Positions 7,765-17,648 are shown, numbered from the stretch's first letter. The stretch is 64,000 bases of DNA from Sneathia vaginalis (GCF_000973085.1 NZ_CP011280.1:894642-958641), one strand, 5' to 3'. Numbers and translations: made by a program. Notes: generated by a model from the sequence alone, not told the origin.

Positions 7765-8913
7765 ATGAATTTTTTTAATGAAAATGATACCATATACCTT
7801 TTAGAGAATAATGAGAAAATTTGTTATGCTAAATTAGATAAGAATAATATAGCTTCTTTTTATGTTAAACCTAATATGAGATATATTAGCTATGGGAAGT
7901 CTTTACTTTTACACTGTGTAGAGGTCGTAAAGCTAAGAGGATATAGCGAACTATATGTAGATACTAATGATATAGGTTTTTCAAATCTTTTAGAAAAAGA
8001 AGGCTTTATACTTGAAAATGGTAGGTATGTTTACAAGGACTTAGATAAAACATTAAACAAACAAAAAAGTGTATTTAATGTTAGTCTATTTTCTTTTCTA
8101 CTAAACCTATTTTTATCTATAGCAAAACTATTTGTCGGTATTACATTTAATATCTCATGTATTATAGCTGACGGTATTAACTCTAGTTCTGACTGTATTA
8201 CAAATTTTCTAGTTGTAGTTGGTAGCAAAATTTCAAATTCTGAAGAAAACGAAAAATATCCATTCGGGTATGGTAAGATTGAATCTATCTTCAGCTTATT
8301 AATCGGATTTATCATGGTAGTATCTTCGGTTGTAGCGATAATAGACTCAATTGATAATATTAATAAGAAAATATATTATGATAATAGATATATAGTTTAC
8401 TTTTTTACTGTGTTATTCATATTCTTAAAGGTTATACAATACCTTTATGTTAGATATACGGCTATAAAATACGATAACCTCTTACTTAAAACTCTAATTA
8501 AGGACTATTTGTCTGATATACTCTTATCAACTTTTGTCCTAATTGGTACAATTTTAAGTATAAGCATATCAAAAAATATAGATATCGTCTTATCTACTCT
8601 AATTAATCTATACATAGTCTATCAAGGAGCAGTTATTGTAGTACAAAATACAAAATCTCTTTTAGATGCACAGAATAGAGGCTTACTAGATAAAGTAAAA
8701 TCTATCCTATACCAAGACTCTAATATACATTACATTCATGATATATATATGCTAAGTTCAAATCATAATATATATATTTATGCTGATGTTAGAGTAGATG
8801 GAAACTTAACAGTTACTGTATCACATGAATTAGTAGAAAAAATTAGTCTTAAAGTTAGAAAAGAAATACCTAAGATTAAAAGAGTTACTTTACATGTAGA
8901 ACCAATATATTAA
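7765..8913 (+). CDS. GNAT-like domain fused to a cation diffusion facilitator transporter
   Basis: The ATG at 7765 follows GGAGG (7756-7760); the frame is open further upstream, but that part lies inside the SRP RNA. Residues ~1-90 resemble a small GNAT fold (FYVKPNMRYISYGKSLLLHCVEVVKLRGYSELYVDTNDIGFSNLLEKEGF). From ~100 it is a CDF metal-ion/proton antiporter: the helix-2 site reads ADGINSSSD, then PFGYGKIES, the helix-5 site KDYLSD, SLLDAQNRG, and a C-terminal domain ending THHEL-like SHELVE and VTLHVEP. The metal is not predictable. Whether the GNAT-like part is catalytic is doubtful, because the acetyl-CoA loop is weak. U32 follows 11 bases later. Confidence 0.82.
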   Translation: MNFFNENDTIYLLENNEKICYAKLDKNNIASFYVKPNMRYISYGKSLLLHCVEVVKLRGYSELYVDTNDIGFSNLLEKEGFILENGRYVYKDLDKTLNKQKSVFNVSLFSFLLNLFLSIAKLFVGITFNISCIIADGINSSSDCITNFLVVVGSKISNSEENEKYPFGYGKIESIFSLLIGFIMVVSSVVAIIDSIDNINKKIYYDNRYIVYFFTVLFIFLKVIQYLYVRYTAIKYDNLLLKTLIKDYLSDILLSTFVLIGTILSISISKNIDIVLSTLINLYIVYQGAVIVVQNTKSLLDAQNRGLLDKVKSILYQDSNIHYIHDIYMLSSNHNIYIYADVRVDGNLTVTVSHELVEKISLKVRKEIPKIKRVTLHVEPIY

Positions 8914-8924
8914 AGAAGGTGAAA

Positions 8925-11072
8925 ATGAATATAATAGGACCTGCTGGAAATTATGAAAAATTAGAAGCAGCAATCAAAGCTGGTGCAGATGAAGTTTACT
9001 TTGGGCTTAAAGGTTTTGGAGCTAGAAGAAATAATGATAATCTTGGCTTTCAAGAACTATTAGATGCTATAGACTACGCACATCTTCATGGTGTTAAATG
9101 TCTTTTAACATTAAATACTGTAATGAAAGACATTGAATTAAAAAGTGTCATAAAAAACTTTATGCCCATATATGAACATGGTATAGATGCCGTTATAGTC
9201 CAAGACTTAGGACTAATATCTATACTTCGTGAAAATTTTAAAGACCTTACAATACATGGTAGTACACAAATGACTGTATCAAATCATGTAGAAGCAAATT
9301 TTCTAAAGTCTATAGGTCTATCACGTGTTGTTTTAGCAAGAGAGTTGTCTTTTGAAGAAATTAAACAAATCAGAGAAAATACAGATATAGAGCTTGAAGT
9401 ATTTGTTTCAGGTGCAATGTGCATATCTTATTCTGGTAATTGCTATGTAAGTAGCTTTATAGGTGGAAGAAGTGGAAATCGTGGTATGTGTGCATATACT
9501 TGCCGTAAAGCTTTTAAACAAGATGATGGAAAATTATGCTACACACTATCTCCAAATGATCAACTACTAGAATATGAGGAAATAAAGAAATTAGAAAGTA
9601 TAGGTATAAATGCTATTAAGGTTGAAGGACGTAAGAAAAATGAAAATTACGTTTATGAAACTGTTAGCTACTACCGTGATGTATTAAATGGTATTAATAG
9701 AAAGTCTGAAAGTTACAAGCTATTTAATAGAGGTTATTCAAAAGGATACTTTTATCTAGATAACAAATTAATGAATACAAAGTATTCATCAAATTTTGGA
9801 TACTTAATTGGGGTTAATAAGAATAATAATATACATCTTTATGATGAACTTGAAAATGGTGATGGAATACAATTTGTAAATTCACACTTTAAAACTCTTG
9901 ATGGAGTATTTGTTAATAAGATTCTATGTAAGGGTAAAAAGGTCAAAAAAGCCTTTTCTGGTGATGTTATTACCCTTGATATGCCTAAAGATACTGCCTT
10001 TATTTACAAAAACTATAGTAAAGCTTTAAATGATGAAATAAAGAATAGAATAACAACTAAAAAGAGATATATAGGTATTGATATTAGTCTATATGCAAAA
10101 AAAGATGATAATATACGTTTAGTGTTTAAGTATAAGTCATTTAGCATAGAAGTTTTAGGCCCTGTAATATCAGAACTTAGTAAAAACAAAATCACAAATG
10201 AGGTTATAGAAAGTAAGGTATCTGAATTAGGTGACACACCTTTTATTGCTAAAAGCATTAACGTTATTTATGATGGCACTTCCTTTATACCTTTTAGTGA
10301 ATTAAAGAAGCTTAAAAGAACTGCTACTGACTTACTTAAAGAAAAAATACTTGATTCATATAGAAAAGAGCCTGTAGTTGTTAATTTCAAAACTTATCCT
10401 AAAGAAAATGCTAAAAAGAAATATATTCTTTCTGCACTAGTTTCAACAAAAGAACAAGAAAAAGCTTGCATTGATTTTGGGATAACTAAAATTTATCATT
10501 CTGGTTTTGATATATCAAAAGAAATGAATCTTAACAAAAAAGAAATTAAAAATGTAGGTAATCTTGCATATAACTTTCAACAAATACAATTAGGTGAAAA
10601 AGAAAATATATTACAGTCTACAAACTGGAACTTAAATATTTTTAATAATTACAGCTTAGACTTTATGAAAAGATTTAAGAATATAGACACCGTATTCTTA
10701 TCACCTGAATTAAGCTACAAGCAACTAAGACACCTTACATCAACTAGCCTAAAAAAAGGACTTGTTATATACGGACATCTAAAAAGTATGTATATAGAGC
10801 ATGACTTAATGAATAAAAACTATATGCAAATACAGGGTGAATTCTTTGATAGATATATTTTAAAACGTAATAGTTTAAATAATGTAGAGTTATACTTATA
10901 TAAGCCTATGAATCTTATACCTAAATTAGATTTAATAGAAGAACTAGGACTAGATGAGTTAAGACTTGACTTTACTTTTGAAACTTATGATGAAGTAATT
11001 AAAATATTAAAAAGTATAAAAAAAAGGGAAGGAAAATACAATCCTTACGCCTTCAATATGGGAGTTTCATGA
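8925..11072 (+). CDS. Peptidase U32 family protein (possible tRNA/rRNA hydroxylation factor)
   Basis: A 715-residue U32 protein. The N-terminus MNIIGPAGNYEKLEAAIKAGADEVYFG and the signature ELEVFVSGAMCISYSGNCYVSSFIGGRSGNRGMCAYTCRK hold the conserved Cys set. A long C-terminal extension matches the large U32 forms (DUF3656-containing). E. coli relatives RlhA and TrhP/YegQ act in RNA hydroxylation and some U32 members are described as collagenases, so the substrate is open. ATG 8925 is chosen over GTG 8919 because AGAAGG would overlap the latter. The 3' end overlaps the convergent AraC gene by 28 bases. Confidence 0.88.
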   Translation: MNIIGPAGNYEKLEAAIKAGADEVYFGLKGFGARRNNDNLGFQELLDAIDYAHLHGVKCLLTLNTVMKDIELKSVIKNFMPIYEHGIDAVIVQDLGLISILRENFKDLTIHGSTQMTVSNHVEANFLKSIGLSRVVLARELSFEEIKQIRENTDIELEVFVSGAMCISYSGNCYVSSFIGGRSGNRGMCAYTCRKAFKQDDGKLCYTLSPNDQLLEYEEIKKLESIGINAIKVEGRKKNENYVYETVSYYRDVLNGINRKSESYKLFNRGYSKGYFYLDNKLMNTKYSSNFGYLIGVNKNNNIHLYDELENGDGIQFVNSHFKTLDGVFVNKILCKGKKVKKAFSGDVITLDMPKDTAFIYKNYSKALNDEIKNRITTKKRYIGIDISLYAKKDDNIRLVFKYKSFSIEVLGPVISELSKNKITNEVIESKVSELGDTPFIAKSINVIYDGTSFIPFSELKKLKRTATDLLKEKILDSYRKEPVVVNFKTYPKENAKKKYILSALVSTKEQEKACIDFGITKIYHSGFDISKEMNLNKKEIKNVGNLAYNFQQIQLGEKENILQSTNWNLNIFNNYSLDFMKRFKNIDTVFLSPELSYKQLRHLTSTSLKKGLVIYGHLKSMYIEHDLMNKNYMQIQGEFFDRYILKRNSLNNVELYLYKPMNLIPKLDLIEELGLDELRLDFTFETYDEVIKILKSIKKREGKYNPYAFNMGVS

Positions 11073-12277
11073 TTTTTGACTCCCATTTTTTTAAATTCTG
11101 TTGGTGTTATTTGCTTATACTTAATAAAGTTATTATTAAATGTCTTGACGTTATTATATCCTACCTTAAAGCAAATATCTATTATACTATCATCAGTTGT
11201 TTTTAATAGCTCACAAGACTTATTAATCCTTGTATAGTTTAAAAATGAACTGAAGTTTCTATCTACATAGAGTAATAATAACTTATTAATCTTAACTTCA
11301 TTAATACCAAACTTTTTAGCTGCCATATATATGTCAATTTGATCTTTATAGTTTTTCTTTACGAAGTTTATAATCTCAAAGGCAAGATGTTTATCCTCTT
11401 CAGATGAGGTTATAAATGACGCTCTATATAGCTGTCTATATACTGCTGGTGTCATATTTTTTTTCATATTCCAAACTTTTGTAATATGTGAACCATCTAC
11501 AAATCCTGCAATCTGTGCAATTTCATCTAAGTTTAAATTAGTATAAAGTAAAAGCTCCTCTGTCTTTTGTAATCTTATCTTATACAACAACTCATTGAAA
11601 GTTAAACTTGAAAATGCTTCTATATATTTTCTAACTGTTGATTCACTCATGAAAAAGATTGTTGCTAATTTCATTATTGTCAACTTTTCAGATGAATGTG
11701 CATAAATGTATTTTATTATTGTTTGTCCCATAGAAAACTCTGATTTTTGTTCTGCATCTGCTACATTTCTTGAAATTTCTATTAACAATTCTATTATTTT
11801 TAATAGAACAGATAATTTAGTGAACTTATCCTCATTATACTCTGATAACTCAAGTATATTCTCATCACCCATTTCATTACGTATATCTAGCATTAATTTT
11901 ACTATGCCCTTGGCTGATTTAGAATCAAAACTAATTTTTTCATTTTTATCTATAGCCTCAAATAGACTAGTATTTGCGTTAATAAGACTATTTAATATAC
12001 TTGTTAAATGTAGTCTACTATATGAAAGTATGATATAGTTTATGGGCTTTTTTATTTCATATATTTCTAGCACCGTCCAAGGTGTTACATTTATCAATGT
12101 ATCTTTTTTTACTTTATACTCATTTTTATTTATCTTAACTTTTGCATCTCCACTAAGTATAAGTATCATTTTATCTGTTGTATACAAAAAACCTTTTGCT
12201 TCCTCTAATACTTTAATTTGTATACTAACACTTTTTTTCATATCATACTTTGATGTAGTATCTATTTCATTTAACAT
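11045..12277 (-). CDS. AraC-family regulator with two HTH domains
   Basis: A 410-residue DNA-binding protein. The N-terminal ~130 residues look like a cupin-type sensor (ILILSGDAKVKINKNEYKVKKDTLINVTPW). A middle AraC domain (about 185-295) reads LTIMKLATIFFMSESTVRKYIEAFSSLTFNELLYKIRLQKTEELLLYTNLNLDEIAQIAGF. A second, C-terminal one reads IDIYMAAKKFGINEVKINKLLLLYVDRNFSSFLNYTRINKSCELL and DICFKVGYNNVKTFNNNFIKYKQITPTEF. Two complete AraC DNA-binding domains in one chain are uncommon. It lies downstream of cstA on the same strand, so a role in controlling that transporter is possible but unproven. Confidence 0.85.
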   Translation of the reverse strand: MLNEIDTTSKYDMKKSVSIQIKVLEEAKGFLYTTDKMILILSGDAKVKINKNEYKVKKDTLINVTPWTVLEIYEIKKPINYIILSYSRLHLTSILNSLINANTSLFEAIDKNEKISFDSKSAKGIVKLMLDIRNEMGDENILELSEYNEDKFTKLSVLLKIIELLIEISRNVADAEQKSEFSMGQTIIKYIYAHSSEKLTIMKLATIFFMSESTVRKYIEAFSSLTFNELLYKIRLQKTEELLLYTNLNLDEIAQIAGFVDGSHITKVWNMKKNMTPAVYRQLYRASFITSSEEDKHLAFEIINFVKKNYKDQIDIYMAAKKFGINEVKINKLLLLYVDRNFSSFLNYTRINKSCELLKTTDDSIIDICFKVGYNNVKTFNNNFIKYKQITPTEFKKMGVKNHETPILKA

Positions 12278-12302
12278 TAACCACTCCTTTATAAGAAAAC
12301 AA

Positions 12303-12332
12303 TTAGGACAAGCCGTTTATAACTTGCCCTAA
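12303..12332 (-). terminator. Hairpin after cstA
   Basis: On the minus strand TTAGGGCAAG, a 10-nt loop and CTTGTCCTAA form a 10-bp stem followed by TTGTTTTCTT. The T-run is imperfect, so some readthrough into the AraC gene is likely. Confidence 0.55.
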
Positions 12333-12338
12333 ATATTA

Positions 12339-13844
12339 TTAATCTTCTATATATGAATTTTCTCTTTCACATCTTGCTTTTGATTTGAAGAATACAACTA
12401 TAGCTATTATTGCAACTATTGCTGCTATTATAAAGCTTATTAATGAACCTTGTGCTGTTATATTCTTATTTGCGTCTACAAAGAATCTACCAAATCCTTC
12501 TGGAGCTATTATTATATATGATATACATACTAATGTCATAAATATAGCTGGTATAAGTGTGATTAAGTAATTCTTCTTACGTTTCATCAACCATGTAGAT
12601 GCTGACCATAATCCTATCATAGCTAATGTTTGGTTAGACCATGCGAAATATCTCCATATTATATTAAAGTCTACTTGAGATAATATTCCACCAACTATGA
12701 ATAATGGTATAGCTATCATATATCTGTGTTTTATTGATTTTTGATCTAGATGTAACATATCAGCGATTGATAATCTTGCACCTCTAAATGCTGTATCCCC
12801 TGAAGTTATAGGAGCTGCTACAACACCTAAAACTGCTAGAACTGAACCAACACTACCTAAAGTTATCTTTGCAACCTTATTAACTACTACTGGTGCTTTA
12901 CCTGCTGCTGCAAGTCCTGTTAAGTGTGCAGCGATTGTGTGATCAGTACCACCAAATAATGTAATAGCTGCTGCTGCCCAAATTACTGCTACAATTCCTT
13001 CACCTATCATTGCTGCATAGAAGACTTTACGTCCATCTGCTTCTGTTTTTATACATCTTGCAATTATTGGTGATTGTGTTGCGTGGAATCCACTTATTGC
13101 CCCACAAGCTATTGAAATAAATAGGAATGGGAATAATGTAAATTTAGAATTATAATTTATTTTATTTGCCAATTCTGTAATTTCTGGTGTGTAGTATTTT
13201 CCAGTAACATTCATATATATTAATGAAATTGAAATACCAACTGCCATAAAGAATAATGCTAAACCAAATAATGGATATAGTCTTCCTATTAATTTATCAA
13301 CTGGTAAAATTGTTGCAAGTATATAATATACAAATATTACTACTATAAATATGTTATATACATTAGCGTTCATCTTACCACAAACTAATGTTGTTAAAAT
13401 TTGTGCTGGTGAAGTTAAAAATACGACACCTACTAATACTAGTAATATTATTGAGAATATTCTCATAACTTGTCTTGCAAATTCTCCCAAATTATTACCA
13501 ACTATTTCCCCAACTGTAGCACCTTTCATTCTTACTGATAACATACCACTAAAGAAATCGTGTACTGCTCCAGCGAATATACATCCTAATACTATCCATA
13601 CAAATGCCATAGGACCAAACATAACCCCTGCTATTGCACCGAATATTGGTCCTGTACCAACTACGTTTAAAAATTGAATAAATAATGATTTAAATGTTGA
13701 TAATGGAACGTAGTCAACACCATCTGGTTGAGCTATTGCTGGTGTTGGTCTACTATTATCTGAACCAAATACTTTGTCTACATATTTTCCATAGAAGACA
13801 TAACCTAGTATAAGGATTACTAATGATAAAATAAATGTATACAT
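12339..13844 (-). CDS. cstA: CstA-family (carbon starvation) transporter
   Basis: A 501-residue polytopic inner-membrane protein. The family hallmarks are in order: NVVGTGPIFGAIAGVMFGP, GAVHDFFSGMLSVRMKGATVGEIVG, ISGFHATQSPIIARC and ITSGDTAFRGARLSIAD. Relatives in E. coli transport peptides (CstA) or pyruvate (BtsT/YjiY); this is the shorter form lacking the C-terminal extension of the ~700-residue proteins. An AGGAG box precedes the ATG. The substrate cannot be told from sequence. Its promoter carries a repeated element. Confidence 0.9.
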   Translation of the reverse strand: MYTFILSLVILILGYVFYGKYVDKVFGSDNSRPTPAIAQPDGVDYVPLSTFKSLFIQFLNVVGTGPIFGAIAGVMFGPMAFVWIVLGCIFAGAVHDFFSGMLSVRMKGATVGEIVGNNLGEFARQVMRIFSIILLVLVGVVFLTSPAQILTTLVCGKMNANVYNIFIVVIFVYYILATILPVDKLIGRLYPLFGLALFFMAVGISISLIYMNVTGKYYTPEITELANKINYNSKFTLFPFLFISIACGAISGFHATQSPIIARCIKTEADGRKVFYAAMIGEGIVAVIWAAAAITLFGGTDHTIAAHLTGLAAAGKAPVVVNKVAKITLGSVGSVLAVLGVVAAPITSGDTAFRGARLSIADMLHLDQKSIKHRYMIAIPLFIVGGILSQVDFNIIWRYFAWSNQTLAMIGLWSASTWLMKRKKNYLITLIPAIFMTLVCISYIIIAPEGFGRFFVDANKNITAQGSLISFIIAAIVAIIAIVVFFKSKARCERENSYIED

Positions 13845-13879
13845 AACTCCTCCTAAGTTTATATAATATTTACATTCTA

Positions 13880-13945
13880 ATTATATTATGATTTTTCTAT
13901 TATGCAAATAAACTTAATTACAAATTTAACTTACGATTTTTCTAT
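13880..13945 (-). promoter_or_regulatory. cstA promoter with repeated element
   Basis: On the minus strand TTGCAT (13902-13907), a 16-bp spacer and TATAAT (13880-13885). The 11-mer ATAGAAAAATC occurs in the spacer and again exactly 45 bp upstream (plus-strand GATTTTTCTAT at 13890 and 13935), with similar flanks. This is a candidate regulator site; which protein binds is unknown. Confidence 0.55.
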
Positions 13946-14044
13946 CATTTCTTTTTTATTCCCTAAAATTTTTTTATCGCTTAAGACTATTATTACAATA
14001 TTTTTGCTTATTTTATACATTTTTAATATATGTTAAAAATCATC

Positions 14045-15766
14045 TTAATACAAAAAATCTTCTGTCATTTTTGTTTTATCTATCAATTTTTTATAAACCT
14101 TGGATTTTTCTAAAAGTTCTTTATGAGTTCCAACACTTTCTACCTTACCCTTATCAATAACTACAATATTATCTACATTTTCTATAGATTTCATTCTATG
14201 TGAAATGATAATAACTGTCTTATTCTTTATTAACTTATTAAGACTTTCTTGAATCTTATTCTCATTATCCACATCAAGATTTGCAGCAATTTCATCTAGA
14301 ATAAGTATGGGTGCATCTTTTAAAAATGCTCTTGCAATAGATAATCTTTGTCTTTGACCACCTGATAATTCTAATCCATTTTCACCTATTATAGTTTCAT
14401 AACCATTAGGAAGTTTTTCTATAAATTCACTACAATTAGCTAGTTTTGCTGCTAATTTTACCTCATCTTCTGTTGCATTTTGTCTTCCTATACGTATATT
14501 TTCCATAATACTTGAGTTAAATAGGGTGACATCTTGAAAGACTACAGAAATTTTTTCAAATAATGACTTTGTTGATATATTCTGTATATCTTTACCATCT
14601 ATTAAAATTTTTCCACTATTATAATCATAAAGTCTTGATATTAGTCTTAAAATACTAGTTTTACCACTACCAGATTCTCCTACAATAGCTGTTACTTCTC
14701 CTTGATTAGCTCTAAAACTTACACCTTTTAATACTTCGGTATCTTTATCATATGAAAAATGTACATCCTTTAATTCTATATCATATTTTCTAAGTTCTGT
14801 ATCAACACCTTTTTGTAGCTTTTGTGTCATTATTTCCTTTATTCTATTAACCGCTGGTGTGATATAATAAACTTCCATAAGGCCTTCTTTTGAAGAATCT
14901 AATACATCTTTAATTTTTATTGCACATAATAGATAAGAAACAAGGTAAACAACATTAATTTCTCCTTTAATAATTAAGCTTATACCCACAAGTATGACAA
15001 TAGCTATACCTACAAAACTAAATATTTGTGAGATTGCAATTATTAACATCATATTGAATTCAGATTTTGTTTTTACTTTTTCTCCTTCTTCCATATTACT
15101 ATAAAGTATATTTTTCATCTTTTCTACAATATTAAAGCTCTTTATTTCCAATTGCATTTCAATATTTTCTTGAAAGCTTTCTGAATTTCTTCTCAAAGCA
15201 TCAAAGTTTTTTTGGTCTAATAAAATTTGATACTTTTTTAATAATGGCATGAAGATACAGCTAAATATTGTTGGAATTATTACAGCTAAACCCATCTTCG
15301 CATTACCAATCAAAAGTAAAATTGAAATTATTGGGAAAAACATTAACATAGCATATAGCTTTGGTATTGAGTGACTTATAGCGTGTTCTATAGTACTAAT
15401 ATCTGACATTATAGTCTGTGATATATCAGATAGATTATTTCTAGAAAAATATGATAGTGGCAATTCTGATAATTGCTCTGCTATTCCTATTCTTAAATTT
15501 GCACATTCACTATAAGTTGTGTTATATAATTTTTCATACTCAAGATTAAGAAAAATACCTAATAGAACAAGTGATACTATGGCAAATATTACATAAAAAC
15601 TCTTTGTTTCAACTACACCTTCTAGTATTTCTCTTGCAAAAATCATAAGTACTATTGCAGGCAACATATTAATTAGATATATAATAAATGAGAGTATAGT
15701 AGCTTTTACTAAATTATTAGCTCCATCTTCTGTAAGAGCAAATTTTTCCCTATAATACTTCTTCAT
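14045..15766 (-). CDS. ABC transporter permease/ATPase, second half of a heterodimer
   Basis: A 573-residue type IV (exporter-fold) half transporter. Six membrane helices occupy ~1-300. The ATPase has Walker A GESGSGKTS, signature LSGGQRQRLS, Walker B ILILDE with catalytic Glu, and H-loop IISHRM. The start overlaps the upstream partner by 17 bases, so the two are translated together as a heterodimer. A divergent AraC-type regulator next door recalls YbtPQ/YbtA and similar siderophore or metallophore importers built on an exporter fold. Such a role is inference; drug or lipid export remains possible. Confidence 0.82.
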   Translation of the reverse strand: MKKYYREKFALTEDGANNLVKATILSFIIYLINMLPAIVLMIFAREILEGVVETKSFYVIFAIVSLVLLGIFLNLEYEKLYNTTYSECANLRIGIAEQLSELPLSYFSRNNLSDISQTIMSDISTIEHAISHSIPKLYAMLMFFPIISILLLIGNAKMGLAVIIPTIFSCIFMPLLKKYQILLDQKNFDALRRNSESFQENIEMQLEIKSFNIVEKMKNILYSNMEEGEKVKTKSEFNMMLIIAISQIFSFVGIAIVILVGISLIIKGEINVVYLVSYLLCAIKIKDVLDSSKEGLMEVYYITPAVNRIKEIMTQKLQKGVDTELRKYDIELKDVHFSYDKDTEVLKGVSFRANQGEVTAIVGESGSGKTSILRLISRLYDYNSGKILIDGKDIQNISTKSLFEKISVVFQDVTLFNSSIMENIRIGRQNATEDEVKLAAKLANCSEFIEKLPNGYETIIGENGLELSGGQRQRLSIARAFLKDAPILILDEIAANLDVDNENKIQESLNKLIKNKTVIIISHRMKSIENVDNIVVIDKGKVESVGTHKELLEKSKVYKKLIDKTKMTEDFLY

Positions 15767-17504
15767 GTTCTACCCTCCATTCATTTGCACTATTAAACTT
15801 TTCTTGTAACTTCTTGTATTTTGTATCCTTTGACATTAAATCTTTGTCACTACCTCTTTCAATAATTTGCCCATTTTCAACTACTAATATTTCATCTACA
15901 TTTCTAATACTTGTTAATCTATGAGCTATCATTATGACAGTCTTACCTTTTATTAGATTCTTTAAGGCTCTTTGTAGTTCATATTCATTTTCTGGATCTA
16001 TTGAAGCTGATGCTTCGTCTAGGATAATAATATTTGAATTTTTTAAAATTGCACGTGCTATAGCTATTCTTTGTTTTTCACCACCAGAAAGATAAACTCC
16101 CTTTGAACCTATTATTGTATTTTCTCTATCTTTAAATTTTTCTAGTATAGAATCACAACCAGCTAAATGTAGAGCATTCATAGCTTCTTCTCTACTAGCA
16201 CCATTTTTTGCAAGTAAAACATTTTCTATTATACTGATTTTAAACAATTTTGCATCTTGGAATACAAAAGATATTGCATCTATAATGCTTTTTTTAGTGT
16301 ATTGTTCTATAGATTTTCCACCTATCTTTATACTTCCATTATCTACTCTGTAAAAGCCTGAAATAAGTTTGGCTATCGTTGTTTTACCTGAACCTGAACT
16401 TCCAACTAGGGCGTAATATTTACCACTTTCTAGCTTAAATGATAAGTCTTTTAATACCATCTTTTTATCATATGAGAAAGTTACATCGCTAAACTCTATA
16501 TCATAATTTTCAAATTTTTCTAGACTGCCATGTTCCATTTGATCTTTTTGCATACTTTCATACAATTTTTCTAAACTATCAACTGCATAATTAGCTTGAA
16601 AAATATACATTGAAAACCACATTATTCTCATAAACGATACAAAGATAACACCACTTAAAAATGTAATCATTATTAAATCTACTAAAAGTACTTTTAAATT
16701 ACCAAGAATTGGTAACATTAAGACTATAGGTATAATTAAAATTGATACAAAACCAAAAAATATCCATTGATACAAAACATATGCTTTTTTGCAAGAATTT
16801 GAATATTCATAAGCATATTTAGAGTAGTCTTTAATAGACTTATACAAGTTTTTAAATGACTTAACTTTCATACCAAATATCTTAATGACTTGCATACCTC
16901 TAACATATTCTACACATTCAGCACTTAATTTTTCTAATGATTTTTGATATATTTCAATAAACTTTGATTCGCCCATCATAGATGCTAGTATTCCACCACA
17001 AATTACTATTAATAGGACTAAAATGATACCTACTCTAATACCTACTACAAAACTTAAAACTATAGTTAATATTGGGATAATAAATGCTTGTGAACTATCT
17101 GGTATCATATGAGCTACAGCTTGATGCGTTTGTGACGCATTATCATCTAATATCTTTCTAACCTTTCCAGAAGGATTTAAATCAAAAAATCTAAAACTAG
17201 ACTTACTAAGACCTTCTATACCTTTTTTTCTCAAATTAGTTTCTAACCTAAAACCTACTAAATGAGAAAAAGCTCCCGATACAATATACGATAATGCCCC
17301 AAGTACCAAAAAGATAACTGTCCTTATAGCTAAATATTCTGAATTTTCTAACTTGTTTTGTATTATTAGTTCATATAGAAATCTATAAATGTAGTAATAT
17401 GCAAGAACTGTTAGAAAAGCAGACACTACAGAAAAAAATATTGCAAGAAGTATAAAATACTTTTTTTCTTTGATATATGAAAAAAGCTTTCTATAAACAA
17501 ACAT
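15750..17504 (-). CDS. ABC transporter permease/ATPase, first half of a heterodimer
   Basis: 584 residues with the same architecture as its partner: six N-terminal helices, then Walker A GSSGSGKTT, signature LSGGEKQRIA, Walker B IIILDE, D-loop ASID and H-loop MIAHRL. Both halves keep complete catalytic motifs, so neither site appears degenerate. GGAGG lies before the ATG. The promoter (TTGCAT, 18 bp, TATAAT) lies between this gene and the divergent AraC gene, with tandem repeats upstream of the -35 where an activator would bind. Confidence 0.82.
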   Translation of the reverse strand: MFVYRKLFSYIKEKKYFILLAIFFSVVSAFLTVLAYYYIYRFLYELIIQNKLENSEYLAIRTVIFLVLGALSYIVSGAFSHLVGFRLETNLRKKGIEGLSKSSFRFFDLNPSGKVRKILDDNASQTHQAVAHMIPDSSQAFIIPILTIVLSFVVGIRVGIILVLLIVICGGILASMMGESKFIEIYQKSLEKLSAECVEYVRGMQVIKIFGMKVKSFKNLYKSIKDYSKYAYEYSNSCKKAYVLYQWIFFGFVSILIIPIVLMLPILGNLKVLLVDLIMITFLSGVIFVSFMRIMWFSMYIFQANYAVDSLEKLYESMQKDQMEHGSLEKFENYDIEFSDVTFSYDKKMVLKDLSFKLESGKYYALVGSSGSGKTTIAKLISGFYRVDNGSIKIGGKSIEQYTKKSIIDAISFVFQDAKLFKISIIENVLLAKNGASREEAMNALHLAGCDSILEKFKDRENTIIGSKGVYLSGGEKQRIAIARAILKNSNIIILDEASASIDPENEYELQRALKNLIKGKTVIMIAHRLTSIRNVDEILVVENGQIIERGSDKDLMSKDTKYKKLQEKFNSANEWRVEHEEVL

Positions 17505-17556
17505 ACGCTCCTCCTTTATGATATAAATAGACTGAAATTTACTTTCTTGTGCTTTT

Positions 17557-17633
17557 ATTATATATCTTGTATAATAATAAATGCAATAATTATCGTTAGA
17601 TATGTCTAAAAGGATTAATGTCTAATCAGGATA
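17557..17633. promoter_or_regulatory. Divergent ABC/AraC control region with tandem operator-like repeats
   Basis: The ABC promoter (minus strand) is TTGCAT (17581-17586), 18 bp, TATAAT (17557-17562). Upstream of it two direct repeats begin ATGTCTAA at 17602 and 17618, each followed by an AGGAT core. The first overlaps an inverted repeat TTAGA-TATG-TCTAA (17596-17609). The repeats start about 50 bp upstream of the ABC start site, suitable for activation, and between the AraC gene's promoter and its ATG, suitable for autorepression. Confidence 0.6.
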
Positions 17634-17648
17634 TTTTGGAGGTTACAT

